Assembly: GCA_051453625.1 (NCBI GenBank)
Contig: JBOZIK010000001.1
Location: forward strand, 15,717,802-15,781,801
Direction of reading: 5' to 3'
Source of the DNA: Welwitschia mirabilis
Lineage: Eukaryota; Gnetophyta; Gnetopsida; Welwitschiales
DNA: 64,000 bases
Part shown: positions 45,044 to 57,015 of the stretch, one piece after another
Numbering within the stretch: the first letter of the stretch is position 1
Layout of the letters: each line of letters opens with the position of its first letter
Made by a program: the position numbers and the translations under genes
Notes under the pieces: generated by a model
The model's database searches: none
Told to the model about the DNA's origin: nothing
What the model saw: only the letters and a program-made list of their open reading frames with translations

Positions 45044-45800
45044 TTCTTTTAACTTTACTTTAAAAGTTTATCTTAAGCTTTTAATTATCTTGAGAGAAAT
45101 GGGTTTCTCTTTTACAATACTATCTTGGATGAAGTTCATTTCATGATCTATCAAAGAACTTTATAGTTCTTCAATCTTCATGGTATTAAAATCTCTTAAT
45201 TCTTTCATTATACTTGTCTTTGGTTTATATTATAAAGTTAAGAATTTTAACACTTTCTAAATCACCTTAGCATCTAAAATATCTTAACTAATTTTACAAA
45301 TGGCATTTACAATGTTGTTAACTCTTGTAAAATATTTGTATACTCTTTCTTCATTATTAATTTTAATATTCTCAGACTAATTTGTTAAAATAAAGAGTTT
45401 TGATTATTTGACAATTGAGGTTTTTTCATATGTATCTTTTAAGACATTTCATATCTCTTTGATAGTTTTTAATTTAACTATTTTATTAAAATCTTCCATA
45501 GTAAGGACTAAACATAGTAAATTATTTGCTTTGAATCATACATGAAGACTACCTTATTTTAGTCTTACCATTTTCACCTAAGCTTGACCTATATGAGGGT
45601 GTTTTACATAGAATTTATAAAGGTTTTTATTGGCTCTATGTATCCATGTTTAATATTTTTCCAAACCTAAAACTCAAAATACTATAAGTAAACCTACATC
45701 CTAATCTTCTAATAAGCATAGTTTGATCATTAAAGAGTGGAGGTCTGACAAATAAAATCCTTTTTATAGTTCACTGAAGAATGTTACTCTTTCTTATGCG
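45044..45800 (-). pseudogene. Copia-B gag N-terminus, overlapping second version
   Basis: Repeats about 44050-44800 with only scattered differences, after a 100-N gap. It starts at the same TTCTTTTAACTTTA string as 44050 and continues through primer site and LTR start. It is best explained as an unmerged contig end or second allele, not a separate gene. Confidence 0.7.
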
Positions 45801-45806
45801 TATCCA

Positions 45807-45817
45807 CTTTAATACCC
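45807..45817 (-). promoter_or_regulatory. Copia-B primer-binding site, second version
   Basis: Same sequence as at 44811 (reverse complement GGGTATTAAAG), followed after two bases by the LTR edge at 45820. Confidence 0.65.
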
Positions 45818-45819
45818 CT

Positions 45820-47572
45820 TAAGGATCATTAAACTTAGAGGAAAGGGGTGAATGAGTTTTACCAAATAAAAAATTTAACTAACTAGTAGAACAAAATCAT
45901 AAGGAAAAAAATCTTGTTAATCTGTGTGGTTCTCCAACCTGGGTATGTTAACACATAGAAGGTAGCTTTCCTTCATACCTTTAAATATCCTTAACCTAAA
46001 AAATAATGCTTTAGGAGCACCACTAATCTTACAACCAAATAACTACTCTTTTTAAGATATTAAGATATCACTCTCTTCCCCTTTGGTATCCTAATAAATC
46101 AAAGTCCAAAAGTGATCTTAAGCACTCGACCATTCACAAGAAGCACACTAATGCAAGAGTTTCCTTAAACTTTGGAATTCGCAAGTAAGGTGTCCTAGAT
46201 AGAGAATAACAAGGATTTTCAACTTTGAAATAAATGATTTAAAAAATTTAATAGTCTAATAGAGAATTATAAAAAACTAGAATGGGGAAGGAAAAGTCTA
46301 AAATAATGTGTCTCTAAGTGTTGTTTCTTAAGCTCATCTTTAATGTAATCACTCACATAAATCAAATATCAGAGTAGAAGTAGTGGATGTGAAAGGAATG
46401 TAGAGGTTTAATGGTATAAATAAAAAATATAAGGTCCAAATCATATCACATTAAATTTAATCTCTTTTTTTTCAAATTTCTCAAACATATATATTATAGT
46501 ATAAGTAATAATAGAAGATCAAATCCATAAAGGATGGATCCAAGTTTAAGAAAATAGTTAATAATTATAACAAACACAAAGCAGATGGGCATACCCACTA
46601 TGTTATTTATTATAACAAACAAATNNNNNNNNNNNNNNNNNNNNNNNNNNNNNNNNNNNNNNNNNNNNNNNNNNNNNNNNNNNNNNNNNNNNNNNNNNNN
46701 NNNNNNNNNNNNNNNNNNNNNNNNATTGAGTTCCTCTTTAATGTAATTAATTGCATAGATCAAATATTAGATTAGTCATAGTGGATGAGCATAAAATTCA
46801 CAGATGTCTTTAGTGTAAATGAATATTTATCAAGTTTAAGATATTTCATCCTATGTAATTTCAAAAATGATTTTGCTAAAAGTTCTTTAAATCTCTTTCT
46901 TTGTGGCTTTTATACTTCTAAGGTAATCTAATCTATTACCCTAAGGAGATAACCATTTAAAGTAGATTGAATGCTATCTAATAACTATAAATGGTTAATT
47001 CTGATATCCAATTGCTATTTTTATTTTATGTCATTTTTTGGAATAAACTTCTTCAATCTCATAGGTGTCTTTAAGATAGAGGTCTTTAATATTGACAAAC
47101 ATCTTCTAGGTAGACATCATTAACATGATAAACATCTTTAGTAAACTTTTTCATATTTCAGTGAGCTTTGAACTACTATTTCTCTAAACATCTTATATCA
47201 TGAATTCATTATGAAAAACTTTCCTACATTCCTAAAAAATTAATAAACCGTTATTTTCATCTTACTTAGAACAAACTATTACCTATCACCTATTTCAATT
47301 TAGCATAGATATTTTCCTATGATAAACATCTTTCCTTCTAATTGAAATCTACTTTTAGTATAGAATTCTTCAAACTTATAGATATTTTTCCTTCTAATTT
47401 AGTCTTATTTTTGGTATAGATGTCTTTAAACTTATAGATATGTTTATCATAGATGTCTTTAATACTATAGATTTCTATGGTTAATCTTATTCATCCTTGA
47501 TTAATCTCTTGAGAATATCTTACATTTTGCCTTAGAAACTAATTTTTGCTAAGATTTTTGCTTACATTAGGA
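45820..47572 (-). repeat. Copia-B 5' LTR
   Basis: Runs parallel to 21564-23540 and 36765-36972. It carries the AGATGTCT/AGACATCT cluster at 47060-47465. A 100-N gap lies at 46625-46724; sequence around 46340-46400 reappears in similar form at 46735-46800. Homology to the other LTR stops at about 47572 (TTTTGCTTACATTAG), about 110 bases before the expected outer end, so this LTR is truncated. Confidence 0.75.
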
Positions 47573-48339
47573 AAGATAAATGAAGGAGGAGGGGTAATCA
47601 TATACAATAATAATCCCATGAAAAAGAGGCAAGATGGTTTAGCTTATGTCTATTTAGCCAAGAGATGAACCATTAGAAAATGAAAATAGGACTTTTATGG
47701 GGTAAAATATAATAAGATAGGTTTAACCCTATAATGTTAAGGATTTTACATAGAAAAATTATATATTAAATAAAGAATAGAAATGGAAGAAGTAGTTAGT
47801 CAGAGAACTAATACTAGTGTATACATGGCATGACAAGAGATTAAGAGCTTGGAAAAGTTATAAATAGAAAAAGGTATTATACAAAAACGTATGTAGGCGG
47901 ACATTTATTAGAATAATTGAATTAATTAGATGTATTAGAATTGGATTGAAAAAGTTGAGAAATACTAAAATATAATTTCCAATTATTTTAGTTAGTGGAT
48001 ATGGAGGGTTTAGAAGGGTTATAAAGAAAAACATACCCATATAAGTTGAAATATAGATTAAATGAATAGTACGCAGTAATAATATGGCTTACATGTTGTT
48101 AGTCATTTGCAAATACTTTATTTACAAATTACATATGAATAAAATTTATGTGACTTAGGAAATGCCTTAAATTATATTTTAAGGGTAAAAATATATAAAT
48201 TTATATAGGAAGTATAAAATACATAATGTAGATGGAACAAAGATAATCAATAGGTTATGATTAAAATAAATGGTAAAGTTTAAGCATTAAAGAGGAAAAA
48301 TAATAGTAAACAATGGTAGGTTATAAAAAAGTACCATTT
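47573..48339. other. Unassigned AT-rich DNA
   Basis: No gene, RNA or repeat recognised between the truncated Copia-B LTR and the LARD-like element. The short open frame on the minus strand at 47858-48040 is hydrophobic and low in information. Confidence 0.5.
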
Positions 48340-48729
48340 TTATTATTAAGCTATCAAGGATTAGTAACTTTTGAATTCATCAATACTCATATGATAAATG
48401 ATATTTTATCATCATACCCAAATCATTACACTTGATGATCTGAAGTTTGTATTAGGATAGTGTAGCATATGATTGAGTTAGGAATTGATGAAGAATGAAT
48501 CAGGTGAATACTTAAATCTTGCTCATTTCTTGTTTATCCTATGAAGTTTCAATTCAAATTCTAAACTCTCTTTTTTTCCTTTCTTATTTTTATTATAACT
48601 TGCATAGCAAGAGAAGGTGTAAACTTTTAAAAATAACTATCCTAGTTATCACTATGAAAAGAAGATAGTAAGTATAAAGCTAGCTAAATCTAGTTCACTA
48701 TAAAACCTGAATAGATTTTTATGTTAAAA
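48340..48729 (+). repeat. LTR tail of a second LARD-family copy
   Basis: The first 260 bases match 49805-50070, the last part of the LARD LTR (AAGGATTAGTAACTTT, CAATACTCATATG, GAAGTTTCAATTC). It ends with GATTTTTATGTTA, resembling GATTTTGGTGTTA of the primer-site region at 50161, and then directly meets the LTR start at 48730. Confidence 0.55.
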
Positions 48730-50159
48730 TGTAAAAATTGACATTTATATCAAGTATTTCAAGCTGATTTATTATAAATGAAGATATTAATTTAATTATT
48801 TAAACTATAAAATATGTCTCCTATTATTTTTTAAATAAAACCTAATTTTATACTTTTTTTTATAGTAATTATAGCTATTTAGCTATATTTTAGAATACAT
48901 GGTGGAAGATGAAAACAATTTCTGCATAAAATAATAGTGGCAATGGAGACATGAGATGGTGACAGGAGTAACATTGGAAGACATGTGAAAAAGACATGTG
49001 AAGATGGCATTGGAGACATGTGGTGATAGCACTAGTTGGTAGAGGAATCCAGCTCTAAAGGCCATATGTTAGACTCATCATGATAAAGATTCCACCTAAT
49101 GTTATGTGGCAATCTCCATAAATGCTACAAAACTACCTCCACTAAATGCTAANNNNNNNNNNNNNNNNNNNNNNNNNNNNNNNNNNNNNNNNNNNNNNNN
49201 NNNNNNNNNNNNNNNNNNNNNNNNNNNNNNNNNNNNNNNNNNNNNNNNNNNNTACAAAACTACCTTCACTAAATGCTAAATGACAAAGATTCTACCTAAT
49301 GCTAGAGGACAGAATCTTATCTATCTAATGCTATGAGATAACATTCATTAAATTCTATAGGGTAGAATCTTATCTACCAAATGTTAAATGCAAATGATTA
49401 TTGCTAATGCTACAAGCCAAAAGCTCTCAACCACCTTAATCTTACCCTCACTTATAAAAGGTCCTTGAATCCTTATTAATTTTGGGCACATCATAGAATC
49501 TTTTGAGCATTAATTTTGATGGCCGTTTGAGTTATTCTTTGAGAGTAAGCCTACTTTCAAAAATACATTAAGGAGTACTTTTAGCTTCCTTCCATCTCTG
49601 ATGTAATGTTTCTTTCTTTAATTAAATACTAAAGAGTTGCTTTCTTTTGATTATTAGTCATAGTTTATTTTGTACTAGAAATGCTTAAGTAATAATGTAC
49701 TATGAAGTTTTACTTGGCTAACTAATTGAATTTGATTAGTTAATTAGTTTAAGTCTTAGTAACTTAATAAACCTTATATATAATAAGTTCATGCTTTTCA
49801 TTTTTATTACAAAGTTATGAAGGATTAGTAACTTTCAAATTCACTAATACTCATATGTTGAATGAGATTATATTACTATGATCTAAGCCTTCATACTTTA
49901 TAGTATGAATTTTATTTCAAAATAGTGCAACATATGCTGAAGTGAGGAATTTTTGAAGGACAAATTAGGTAAATACTTGAAGCTTACTTACTCCTCATTT
50001 TTTTAAATGAAGTTTCAATCCAAAATTCTCATCTTCCTATTTTTTCTTGTCTATAATTTATAACTTGTAATTAATTAAGAGTTTTTATGTAATTTCTTTT
50101 TAGCTAACCCTAATTATCCCTACCTAATTTTAAATCATGTTCATATACTAAAATGAGCA
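48730..50159 (+). repeat. LARD 5' LTR
   Basis: Starts TGTAAAAATTGACATTTATA, matching 54472. It contains motif strings with AATGCTA (49090-49400), a likely TATA box CTTATAAAAGG (about 49451) and AT-rich downstream DNA, ending AAATGAGCA before the primer site. A 100-N gap at 49153-49252 has a 27-base overlap (one mismatch) on both sides, so it can be closed. Confidence 0.65.
49451..49461 (+). promoter_or_regulatory. Candidate TATA box of the LARD 5' LTR
   Basis: CTTATAAAAGG lies in the same LTR position as CTATAAAATGG at about 55061 in the other LTR. Conservation of position in both LTRs supports a core promoter. Confidence 0.5.
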
Positions 50160-50165
50160 AGATTT

Positions 50166-50184
50166 TGGTGTTATTAAGAAGAAT
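50166..50184 (+). promoter_or_regulatory. LARD primer-binding site (Athila/Tat-type)
   Basis: TGGTGTTATTAAGAAGAAT resembles a heavily C-to-T and G-to-A decayed TGGCGCCGTTGCCGGGGAT, the primer site of Athila/Tat elements. Its place seven bases after an LTR end supports this. Confidence 0.45.
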
Positions 50185-53100
50185 GGGATGATAGTTATTT
50201 AGAAAGAGCACAAATCTTTCTTTCTCATAATTTTTTAGTTAGTTTTTATTTTTCTAGTGGTGGTTACTAATCCTATTTAGTGATACTCAAACTCATTCAG
50301 TTTTTCTTTTTTTTGTGTACTTGTTTATCTTTCTTTCTAGTGGTCAATATTGGTCATTTTTAATGATACTCAAGCTAGTCCTTTCTTAGTTTTCTTTAGT
50401 TTTTTCCCCTCAAACTTAATTTGTGTTGTAGGACTAATAGTGTTTTAATATGTTGCAACCAAGAAGTGAAAGAACTAAAATTTAATTTACTTTGTATGAC
50501 TTTTATTTGCTATATTTTTAATTTTGGTTTTAATTTTTTATGTAAGCTCACTATTATAAAAAACTATAAAAAAATCTTTAAATAAATTTATCATTTAGTT
50601 TTTATTAAGAGTGGTTTCATGTGTGTAACTATTTTTATTAAATTTTTTTAAGACCTTATAACTTGAAAGCGTTTGCATAGTCACACTAGTGATACCTTTA
50701 TTTTTTTGTAATAGTTCAAAACAGACTATAGCCATTGTGAATAGTAACCAGCATCATTGGCTTTTTTGCAAGTTTTGCACTCAAACTTTATGTATAACCT
50801 TTATTTAATCTCTTGAATACTTTATAATATCAAACCTCTTTTNNNNNNNNNNNNNNNNNNNNNNNNNNNNNNNNNNNNNNNNNNNNNNNNNNNNNNNNNN
50901 NNNNNNNNNNNNNNNNNNNNNNNNNNNNNNNNNNNNNNNNNNNNNNNNNNNNNNNNNNNNNNNNNNNNNNNNNNNNNNNNNNNNNNNNNNNNNNNNNNNN
51001 NNNNNNNNNNNNNNNNNNNNNNNNNNNNNNNNNNNNNNNNNNNNNNNNNNNNNNNNNNNNNNNNNNNNNNNNNNNNNNNNNNNNNNNNNNNNNNNNNNNN
51101 NNNNNNNNNNNNNNNNNNNNNNNNNNNNNNNNNNNNNNNNNNNNNNNNNNNNNNNNNNNNNNNNNNNNNNNNNNNNNNNNNNNNNNNNNNNNNNNNNNNN
51201 NNNNNNNNNNNNNNNNNNNNNNNNNNNNNNNNNNNNNNNNNNNNNNNNNNNNNNNNNNNNNNNNNNNNNNNNNNNNNNNNNNNNNNNNNNNNNNNNNNNN
51301 NNNNNNNNNNNNNNNNNNNNNNNNNNNNNNNNNNNNNNNNNNNNNNNNNNNNNNNNNNNNNNNNNNNNNAACCTTTATTTAATCTCTTGAATACTTTCTA
51401 ATATCAGACCTCTTTTAAAATCTTAAAAATTATGAAAACATGATCCTATAATGAATTTCATATATTATTTTCTAAAACTTGATATGGGTTGAAAACATGA
51501 TCCTTTTGGGAGATTATAAGAAACACCTTATAAACCTCACTATACCTATGGAATCTATGAAAATTCCTATGACATACTTAATCATATTTAACCTAAAATT
51601 CCAGAAGATTACATTCATTCCAAGCAAAACTTAGGGGACTAGACTACCTTCACTATAATTACAACAATCCTTCATTCTTCCTTTCATATTCATTTAACCA
51701 ACACCCTTTACATATAAATCAAACTTCTTACCTTAAATTTAAAAAATCTTATTTTTAATAAGAGTTTAATCCCACACCTTTCACCACACCTCATGATCCT
51801 TCATCATTTGATCCTTACCATCCATCTTCCTTTGTGTAATAACACCCTTCATCCATTCCCTTTGAGAAGATAGTAAAAACATTAATTAATACTCAAATCA
51901 AAATTAACTATAATAATGAAAGGATCTTAAAATAACACTCCTCTTTTTTAATCAATATTGAGTAAATTTTTCAATCCCACATCTAATTACTCTAATAAAT
52001 AATCCAAATAGTGCTTAAATCATTGGAATTCTCAACTAATAGAAAGAATACCTTTCTATAATCTAGGAATCTAAGAGTCCTCAAAACATTCAAAGGATTA
52101 AGGATATTAAAACCAATGATACTCAATCCACATCCATTAGGAATGAGGAAAAGAACCAATGAGGAAATTCATGAGGATCTTAACTTTATAGACACACTAG
52201 TAAATGATAGATTATGTGCAAGTAGGTTATACTTTGGAGTAGGATTAAACTTGTTAGAGGATGAATAATCATCAAAAGAGGAATAACTATGTAATGAAGG
52301 CTATACCTTAGAGAGTCATATAATAAATGATGATCTATTAAGTAAAATCAATAGAGACAACATTGAATTACAACCATCATTGCTTAAACAATTGCTTAAT
52401 GAGGAATTTCATAGTAATCTTGATGAGAAAAAGAACATTAGCAAAGAAGCCATACATGATCCTTTCTATGATAAATCCTCCTCTTTTTATCAACAACTTC
52501 ATGAGCCAATTATTTATCTTCATCTTTATCTATGAAGCAAGAAATAAGCCTTAACAAAAATTAAAACCCTTCCTTAGAATTGGAATCACCTATCAAAGAC
52601 CTTAATTCATTTAATGAACATTTCTCTTGTTAAGTAATTTCCAATTCTTCTTATTAAAATGATGTCTTGTAAGAGTTGTTGATTAAACATAAATAAGCTA
52701 AGAGAGGGACTACAACTGGTCTAAACACATAAATGTTTTTGCTTGTATGAAGGTTCTTTCAAATTTTATAGACTCTTGCATAAAAATCTACATGGATTCC
52801 CTTGCACTTCAAAATACTTCACAAAGTTTTGAATCATTTGACCTTTATTTTCACAATCTTATGCATCTTAGAGAATTTTAACCTTTTAGGTTAGATTTTT
52901 CTTTTAGGATAAATTTTTATTTTAAGGTAGATTCCTTTTTTAAAAATAATAAAAACCTTAAAACATGTATGCTTGATGGTCTCTTTCACCTAAAACCTTA
53001 CAAGTACTACCATCTTTACAATCATCGCCTTAAAACTTTTCACTTAGAAATTCCCAAATTCTATCCCCTTAAGCTTTTTCATTCATCACTTTCATTTTGC

Positions 53101-54471
53101 AATAACCCAAACAAATCAATAAATCATCTACCCTAGCCATTTACCTATGACTTAAGACTTATAGACCCAGGTTAAATGGCTTTTTAATAAAAATCAATAA
53201 TAATCAATCTCGTCATCACTTAATTAATAGTTACAATTAAATTCACTTATGGGTTTCTAAGGAATAATTATGCTTATTTTAAGTTTGATCATTAAAGGTG
53301 TGTTTGATGAAGGTCTCCTATTTTAGTAAATCATGGCTAAAAAAGGTGGGAACTCCCTTTGTACTATGTTACTTATATCTAAAGCTTTTAATGGGGACAA
53401 GGCTTATCTTAATAAGGCTGATGAGCCAATGACCCCTCTAAATGTGCATAAAAAAATGAATAGGGAAAGAATAATAAAAGAAAAATAATATCTCTTCTCC
53501 AAATGCACATCTGATTAATTGCTTAATTAGATTTAGTTAATTACATCAGGTCTATGAACACTCACTGGCAATGTAACTCCAGTGATCTAATTATAACATA
53601 ATCTACATTGGGGCTATAAACACTGGCCATCAATGTAGCACTAATTTCTTTATAAAACAATATGCTTAACTTTGTTGGAAGTAAATATCATAACACTAGA
53701 TGTTAATGTGATTCATAGGCTTAAACTAAGGACATATACACTAGTAGAAATAGAAAACAAAGGAAAGAAAAAGGTGGGAATTATAGGATTTTTTATCTAT
53801 TGTCTTTTAACCTTTATACTTAAGATTTGATATAATTTTTTGAATTCCTATAAGTTACTTGATTGATACTATGCTTAGTAATATTGAAATTCACTAAAAC
53901 ATACAAAAACATAATAAAAGTCATTAACTTAAATAGGTTTACTCATTTATTCATTAGTTTATGATTAAGTCCTTTGAGACATTTTCATTTTTCATTTTTC
54001 ATCCCCCATTTCACTTCATTCCCATTTTATGAGAAATAAAACATAAGGCATAAACCACTTTGACTTAGAATTTTTAGAAAGAAATAAAATGATCATTTTA
54101 TATTAGTTAGTTTTTTTATTTTCATAACTTAGAGCTTAGTTGCATCACTTTGCATTGATTTTAATAAAAAGACTCATCAAGATCCTTCTAAGGCTATTTT
54201 ATCAAAATTATTTAAATACTTTCTATCATAACACTTTGAGAACAAAGTTCAGTTTTAATTAGGATGTACAACATCCAAGTTTTACATTGTCTTTTTACTA
54301 AATTTTTAATTTTAATGCCTTAGTTTCAAATTTTGGTCGTAAGTTTTTCAAAGATATATAATTTTTCATACTTTAGTGTTTTACTTTAAATAATTTTACC
54401 AGAACTAATCATTTCAGTGTCAAGTTTTTGCTAAGAGTCTAGCAAAATTCTAGTTAGTAGATATGGTAATA
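50185..54471 (+). other. LARD internal region without enzymes
   Basis: Early part: T-rich leader (TTTTTCTTTTTTTTGTG) as in Athila/Tat 5' leaders. Gap 50843-51369 (527 N) is flanked by a 47-base near-identical repeat. One plus-strand frame at about 52366-52533 is open without an ATG start (LLKQLLNEEFHSNLDEKK) and may be a gag relic. At 53545-53640 two related strings appear (CTATGAACACTCACTGGCAATG and CTATAAACACTGGCCATCAATG). At 54240-54260 GAACAAAGTTCAG resembles the start of the Athila/Tat 3' region. No RT or integrase motif was seen on either strand. Confidence 0.5.
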
Positions 54472-55200
54472 TGTAAAAATTAACATTTATATCAAGTGTA
54501 TTAGGCTAATTTATTATAAATGAAGACATTAATTTAATTATTTAGATCATAAAAAATATCTTCTATTATTTTTCAAATAAAACTTAATTTTATACTTTTC
54601 TCTATAGTAATTGTAGATATTTAGCCACATTTTAGAATACATGATGGAAGATGGACACAATCTGCATAAAAGAATCATGGCAATGGAGACATAAAGTGGT
54701 GACACATAGCAGTAGCATTAGAAGACATGTGGTAGAGGCATGTGGAGGTGGCATTAGAGACATGTGGTAATAGCACCAGTTGATAGAAGGATCCAACTCC
54801 AAAGGCCACATGTTGAACTGATTATAACAAAGATTTTACCTAATACTATATGATGATCTTGACCAACCGCTACAAAACAACTACACCAAATGCTAAATGA
54901 TGAGGATTTTACTTAATGCTAGAGAATAAAATATTATCTACCTAATGCTATAATACAACCTTGCTACAGGGTAGAATCTTATTTACTAAATACTAAATAA
55001 TAAGGATTCTACCTAATGCTATGATCCAAAAGCTCTTAACCACCTCAACCCTATCCTATCCTATAAAATGGCCTTTAATCCTGATTTGTAAACATCCTTC
55101 ATTGTGGGTAAAGCATAGAACCTTTATAGCATTAAGTCATGATGGCCTTTTGGGTGATTATTTGAGGGATGAGCTTGTTTTCAAGGATAGATTAAGCAGT
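54472..55200 (+). repeat. LARD 3' LTR, truncated
   Basis: Follows the 5' LTR from TGTAAAAATTAACATTTATA through the AATGCTA cluster and the TATA box CTATAAAATGG, then stops matching at about 55200 (AGATTAAGCAGTATGTG), so about 600 bases of the 3' end are missing. Confidence 0.65.
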
Positions 55201-55785
55201 ATGTGATAAAAAATAATGCATTAAATAATGTACAGCATGAATTGAAAGAACAAGTATGTTTTAATACACAAAGTAAAAAAACTATAACTTTTCATGGTGA
55301 GATATTTTTTTAAGTTAAATGAATAAAGAAATAAATATTCTATAAATCAAGTACTTCTACAAATATTAAGAAGAATAAAACTCATTATAGAATAAACTCT
55401 TCTTTTTCATTTTTCTTTGTTTATAGATAAGAACGCATCTACTTAATCATAAGCTCATTAGTTTCAATCTTTATCAAATCCGCCAACACATAATACAAGA
55501 AAGAAGATGTTATAGTAGAATGTAAAACACTTAAGTTTCATCCATGAATAAATAAAATAAATATGTTGAATTTCATATATGTAAATACTTTATTATTATT
55601 TCATACCTTCTTTTAATCATGTGAATTAGATGCTTTCACATAAATAGAGTTATTTGATTTAAACATATGGGTAGATTCTATTTTATTAATTTCTTTTCTT
55701 TTGAAAAAGAGACATTTCATAAATGAATAATTATTATCATTATTATTATTATCTTATTTAATTAAAAATGCTAGAAATATAATCC
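55201..55785. other. Unassigned AT-rich DNA with ATT microsatellite
   Basis: No gene or repeat family recognised. A short (ATT)n run lies at 55733-55757, just before the SINE candidate. Confidence 0.55.
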
Positions 55786-55980
55786 AAGATGGATTACCCT
55801 TGTGGTAAGATCAAGGGACATACAAATCTAGGATCCAGGATTCAAATCCTTATGAAGGTAGGGGGATTAATAAATGGTTGTACCTTGGTATCTGGCATCA
55901 TTAGTTTGCATAAGCCCTACTTTCATGGGGCTTTATGTAACACATACTATCTACTTGGAGTTACCTTTAAGGGATGGAAA
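55786..55980 (+). mobile_element. Candidate tRNA-derived SINE
   Basis: ATGGATTACCCTTGTGGTAAG gives an A-box-like start and CAGGATTCAAATCC a B-box (GGTTCGAATCC with two changes) about 45 bases later, the RNA polymerase III promoter layout. The body of about 190 bases is clearly less AT-rich than its surroundings and contains an inverted pair AAGCCC...GGGCTT. Sequence style resembles plant Au-type SINEs. An imperfect AAATATAATC / AAATAGAATTAT pair at the edges might be a target-site duplication. An open frame across it (55789-55983) is not a gene. Confidence 0.55.
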
Positions 55981-56719
55981 TAGAATTATAAACAAGTACT
56001 AAAAATTAAAGTTAATTACTTAAAAGGTTTTACAAGAATTTATAATTCAAAATTAAGTATTATGTATGCCTTCAATATTACTTTTAATAAAAATATAAAG
56101 ACATTTTTGCTTAAAAAACTTAATAATAGTTGCATAAATCCTCTAATTAAACATTAAATATAAAAAAGTAGCATCTAATTCATTAAGATATTAACATGTC
56201 TAATATTTGAGTGATTGAAATTTTATAAGATCTAGAATAAAATAATGTGCTTAGCATTTTGTACCTAAACAAGCAATTTTTAATCTACACTTTTAAAAAA
56301 ACTATTATATTCAGACATTTTTTATTCTTATTATTAAATGTATCAAAGTTAATGATAAAATAATAGAAAAATGATTAGATAATGTAAATTTTGATAGACA
56401 TGAGAAGGCAAATGCTTATTTTATAATGAAATCAAGGATATCTAAAATCTATATAAGTGGCTCATAATGCGTAACATTTTTCTCACATGGTACTTTATAT
56501 AATCCGAATATTATTCGTAACTAATTTGAAAGATACATCAGGAAAAATGAACTCTTCCTTAAAATGTAGTTAATTACCTAACTATAATATTCTAATTTAT
56601 TATTTTAAGCTCATTTCATTATAAATAGAAACATTTAAATATTATGCTAGAATCAATAAGAATAATAAGGAATAATTTTAGAAAAGGTGGGTTTTATTAT
56701 TGATAGCATCAAATTACAT
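55981..56719. other. Unassigned AT-rich DNA, possible LTR
   Basis: No recognised feature. Part of it may belong to the LTR whose right edge is at 56998, but the left edge cannot be placed. Confidence 0.45.
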
Positions 56720-56850
56720 TTCTTATCATTAGTCAACAGTTGTAGATTAGTGGTCAAAGGTAAAGATGTAAACTATGACTTGAGCCCCTCTCCTAAGACT
56801 GTTGGGGATCAGCTAAGGTTGGCGTTAGTTACATCTACCTAGTTTATTTA
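56720..56850 (+). mobile_element. Second SINE candidate, inside an LTR
   Basis: GTTGTAGATTAGTGGTCAAAGG (A-box-like) and GACTTGAGCCCC (B-box-like) lie about 30 bases apart, followed by GACTGTTGGGGATCAGC. GC content is well above the surroundings. It lies within the probable LTR ending at 56998, so it could be an insertion or just part of that LTR. Confidence 0.4.
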
Positions 56851-56998
56851 TCCTCACCTAATGCCATAGGCTTAAATAGCATTATGAAATGACAAAATTT
56901 TACATATTTGAGTTACACCTATTTACAACAGCTTGCTAATCATGCTTGTTTAGTGTCTTAACATACTTCTTTACAAATAGTGAATTTGGAACATTACA
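56851..56998 (-). repeat. 3' LTR end of chromovirus-type element
   Basis: On the minus strand TGTAATGTTCCAAATTC starts directly after the purine-rich AAGGTGGAGGGAA. A TATA-like TATTTAAGCC follows about 120 bases downstream (56868-56877). The other end of this LTR and its 5' partner were not found. Confidence 0.6.
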
Positions 56999-57015
56999 TT
57001 CCCTCCACCTTAAGC
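56999..57015 (-). promoter_or_regulatory. Polypurine tract of chromovirus-type element
   Basis: The reverse complement GCTTAAGGTGGAGGGAA abuts the LTR start TGTAATG at 56998, the expected second-strand priming site. Confidence 0.7.

Larger units (their letters stand above)
37087..47572 (-). mobile_element. Copia-B: SIRE/Maximus-like Ty1/copia element
   Basis: Minus-strand element: 5' LTR (45820-47572), primer site, gag, protease, integrase, RT, RNase H, a long post-pol region and polypurine tract. Its 3' LTR is the shared one at 21564-23540 plus 36765-37086. All coding regions are broken. The 100-N gap at 44944-45043 joins two versions of the same ~900 bases of gag, primer site and LTR start. 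Confidence 0.8.
48730..55200 (+). mobile_element. LARD-like non-autonomous LTR element
   Basis: Two direct repeats, 48730-50159 and 54472-55200, behave as LTRs around about 4.3 kb of internal DNA (including 527 N). A primer site of Athila/Tat type follows the first. No protease, RT or integrase is readable between them. The direct repeats, primer site and lack of enzymes define a large retrotransposon derivative that would depend on another element's enzymes. Confidence 0.65.

Noticed and set aside
48883-49065. Minus-strand 60-codon frame
   Set aside because: Lies inside the LARD LTR and is not kept in the other LTR copy at 54620-54790.
55786-55860. Functional tRNA gene
   Set aside because: A- and B-box-like strings are present, but a cloverleaf with a proper acceptor stem and anticodon loop cannot be drawn; a SINE head is more likely.
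55789-55983. 64-codon plus-strand frame
   Set aside because: Coincides with the SINE candidate, whose polymerase III-type boxes explain the sequence better.
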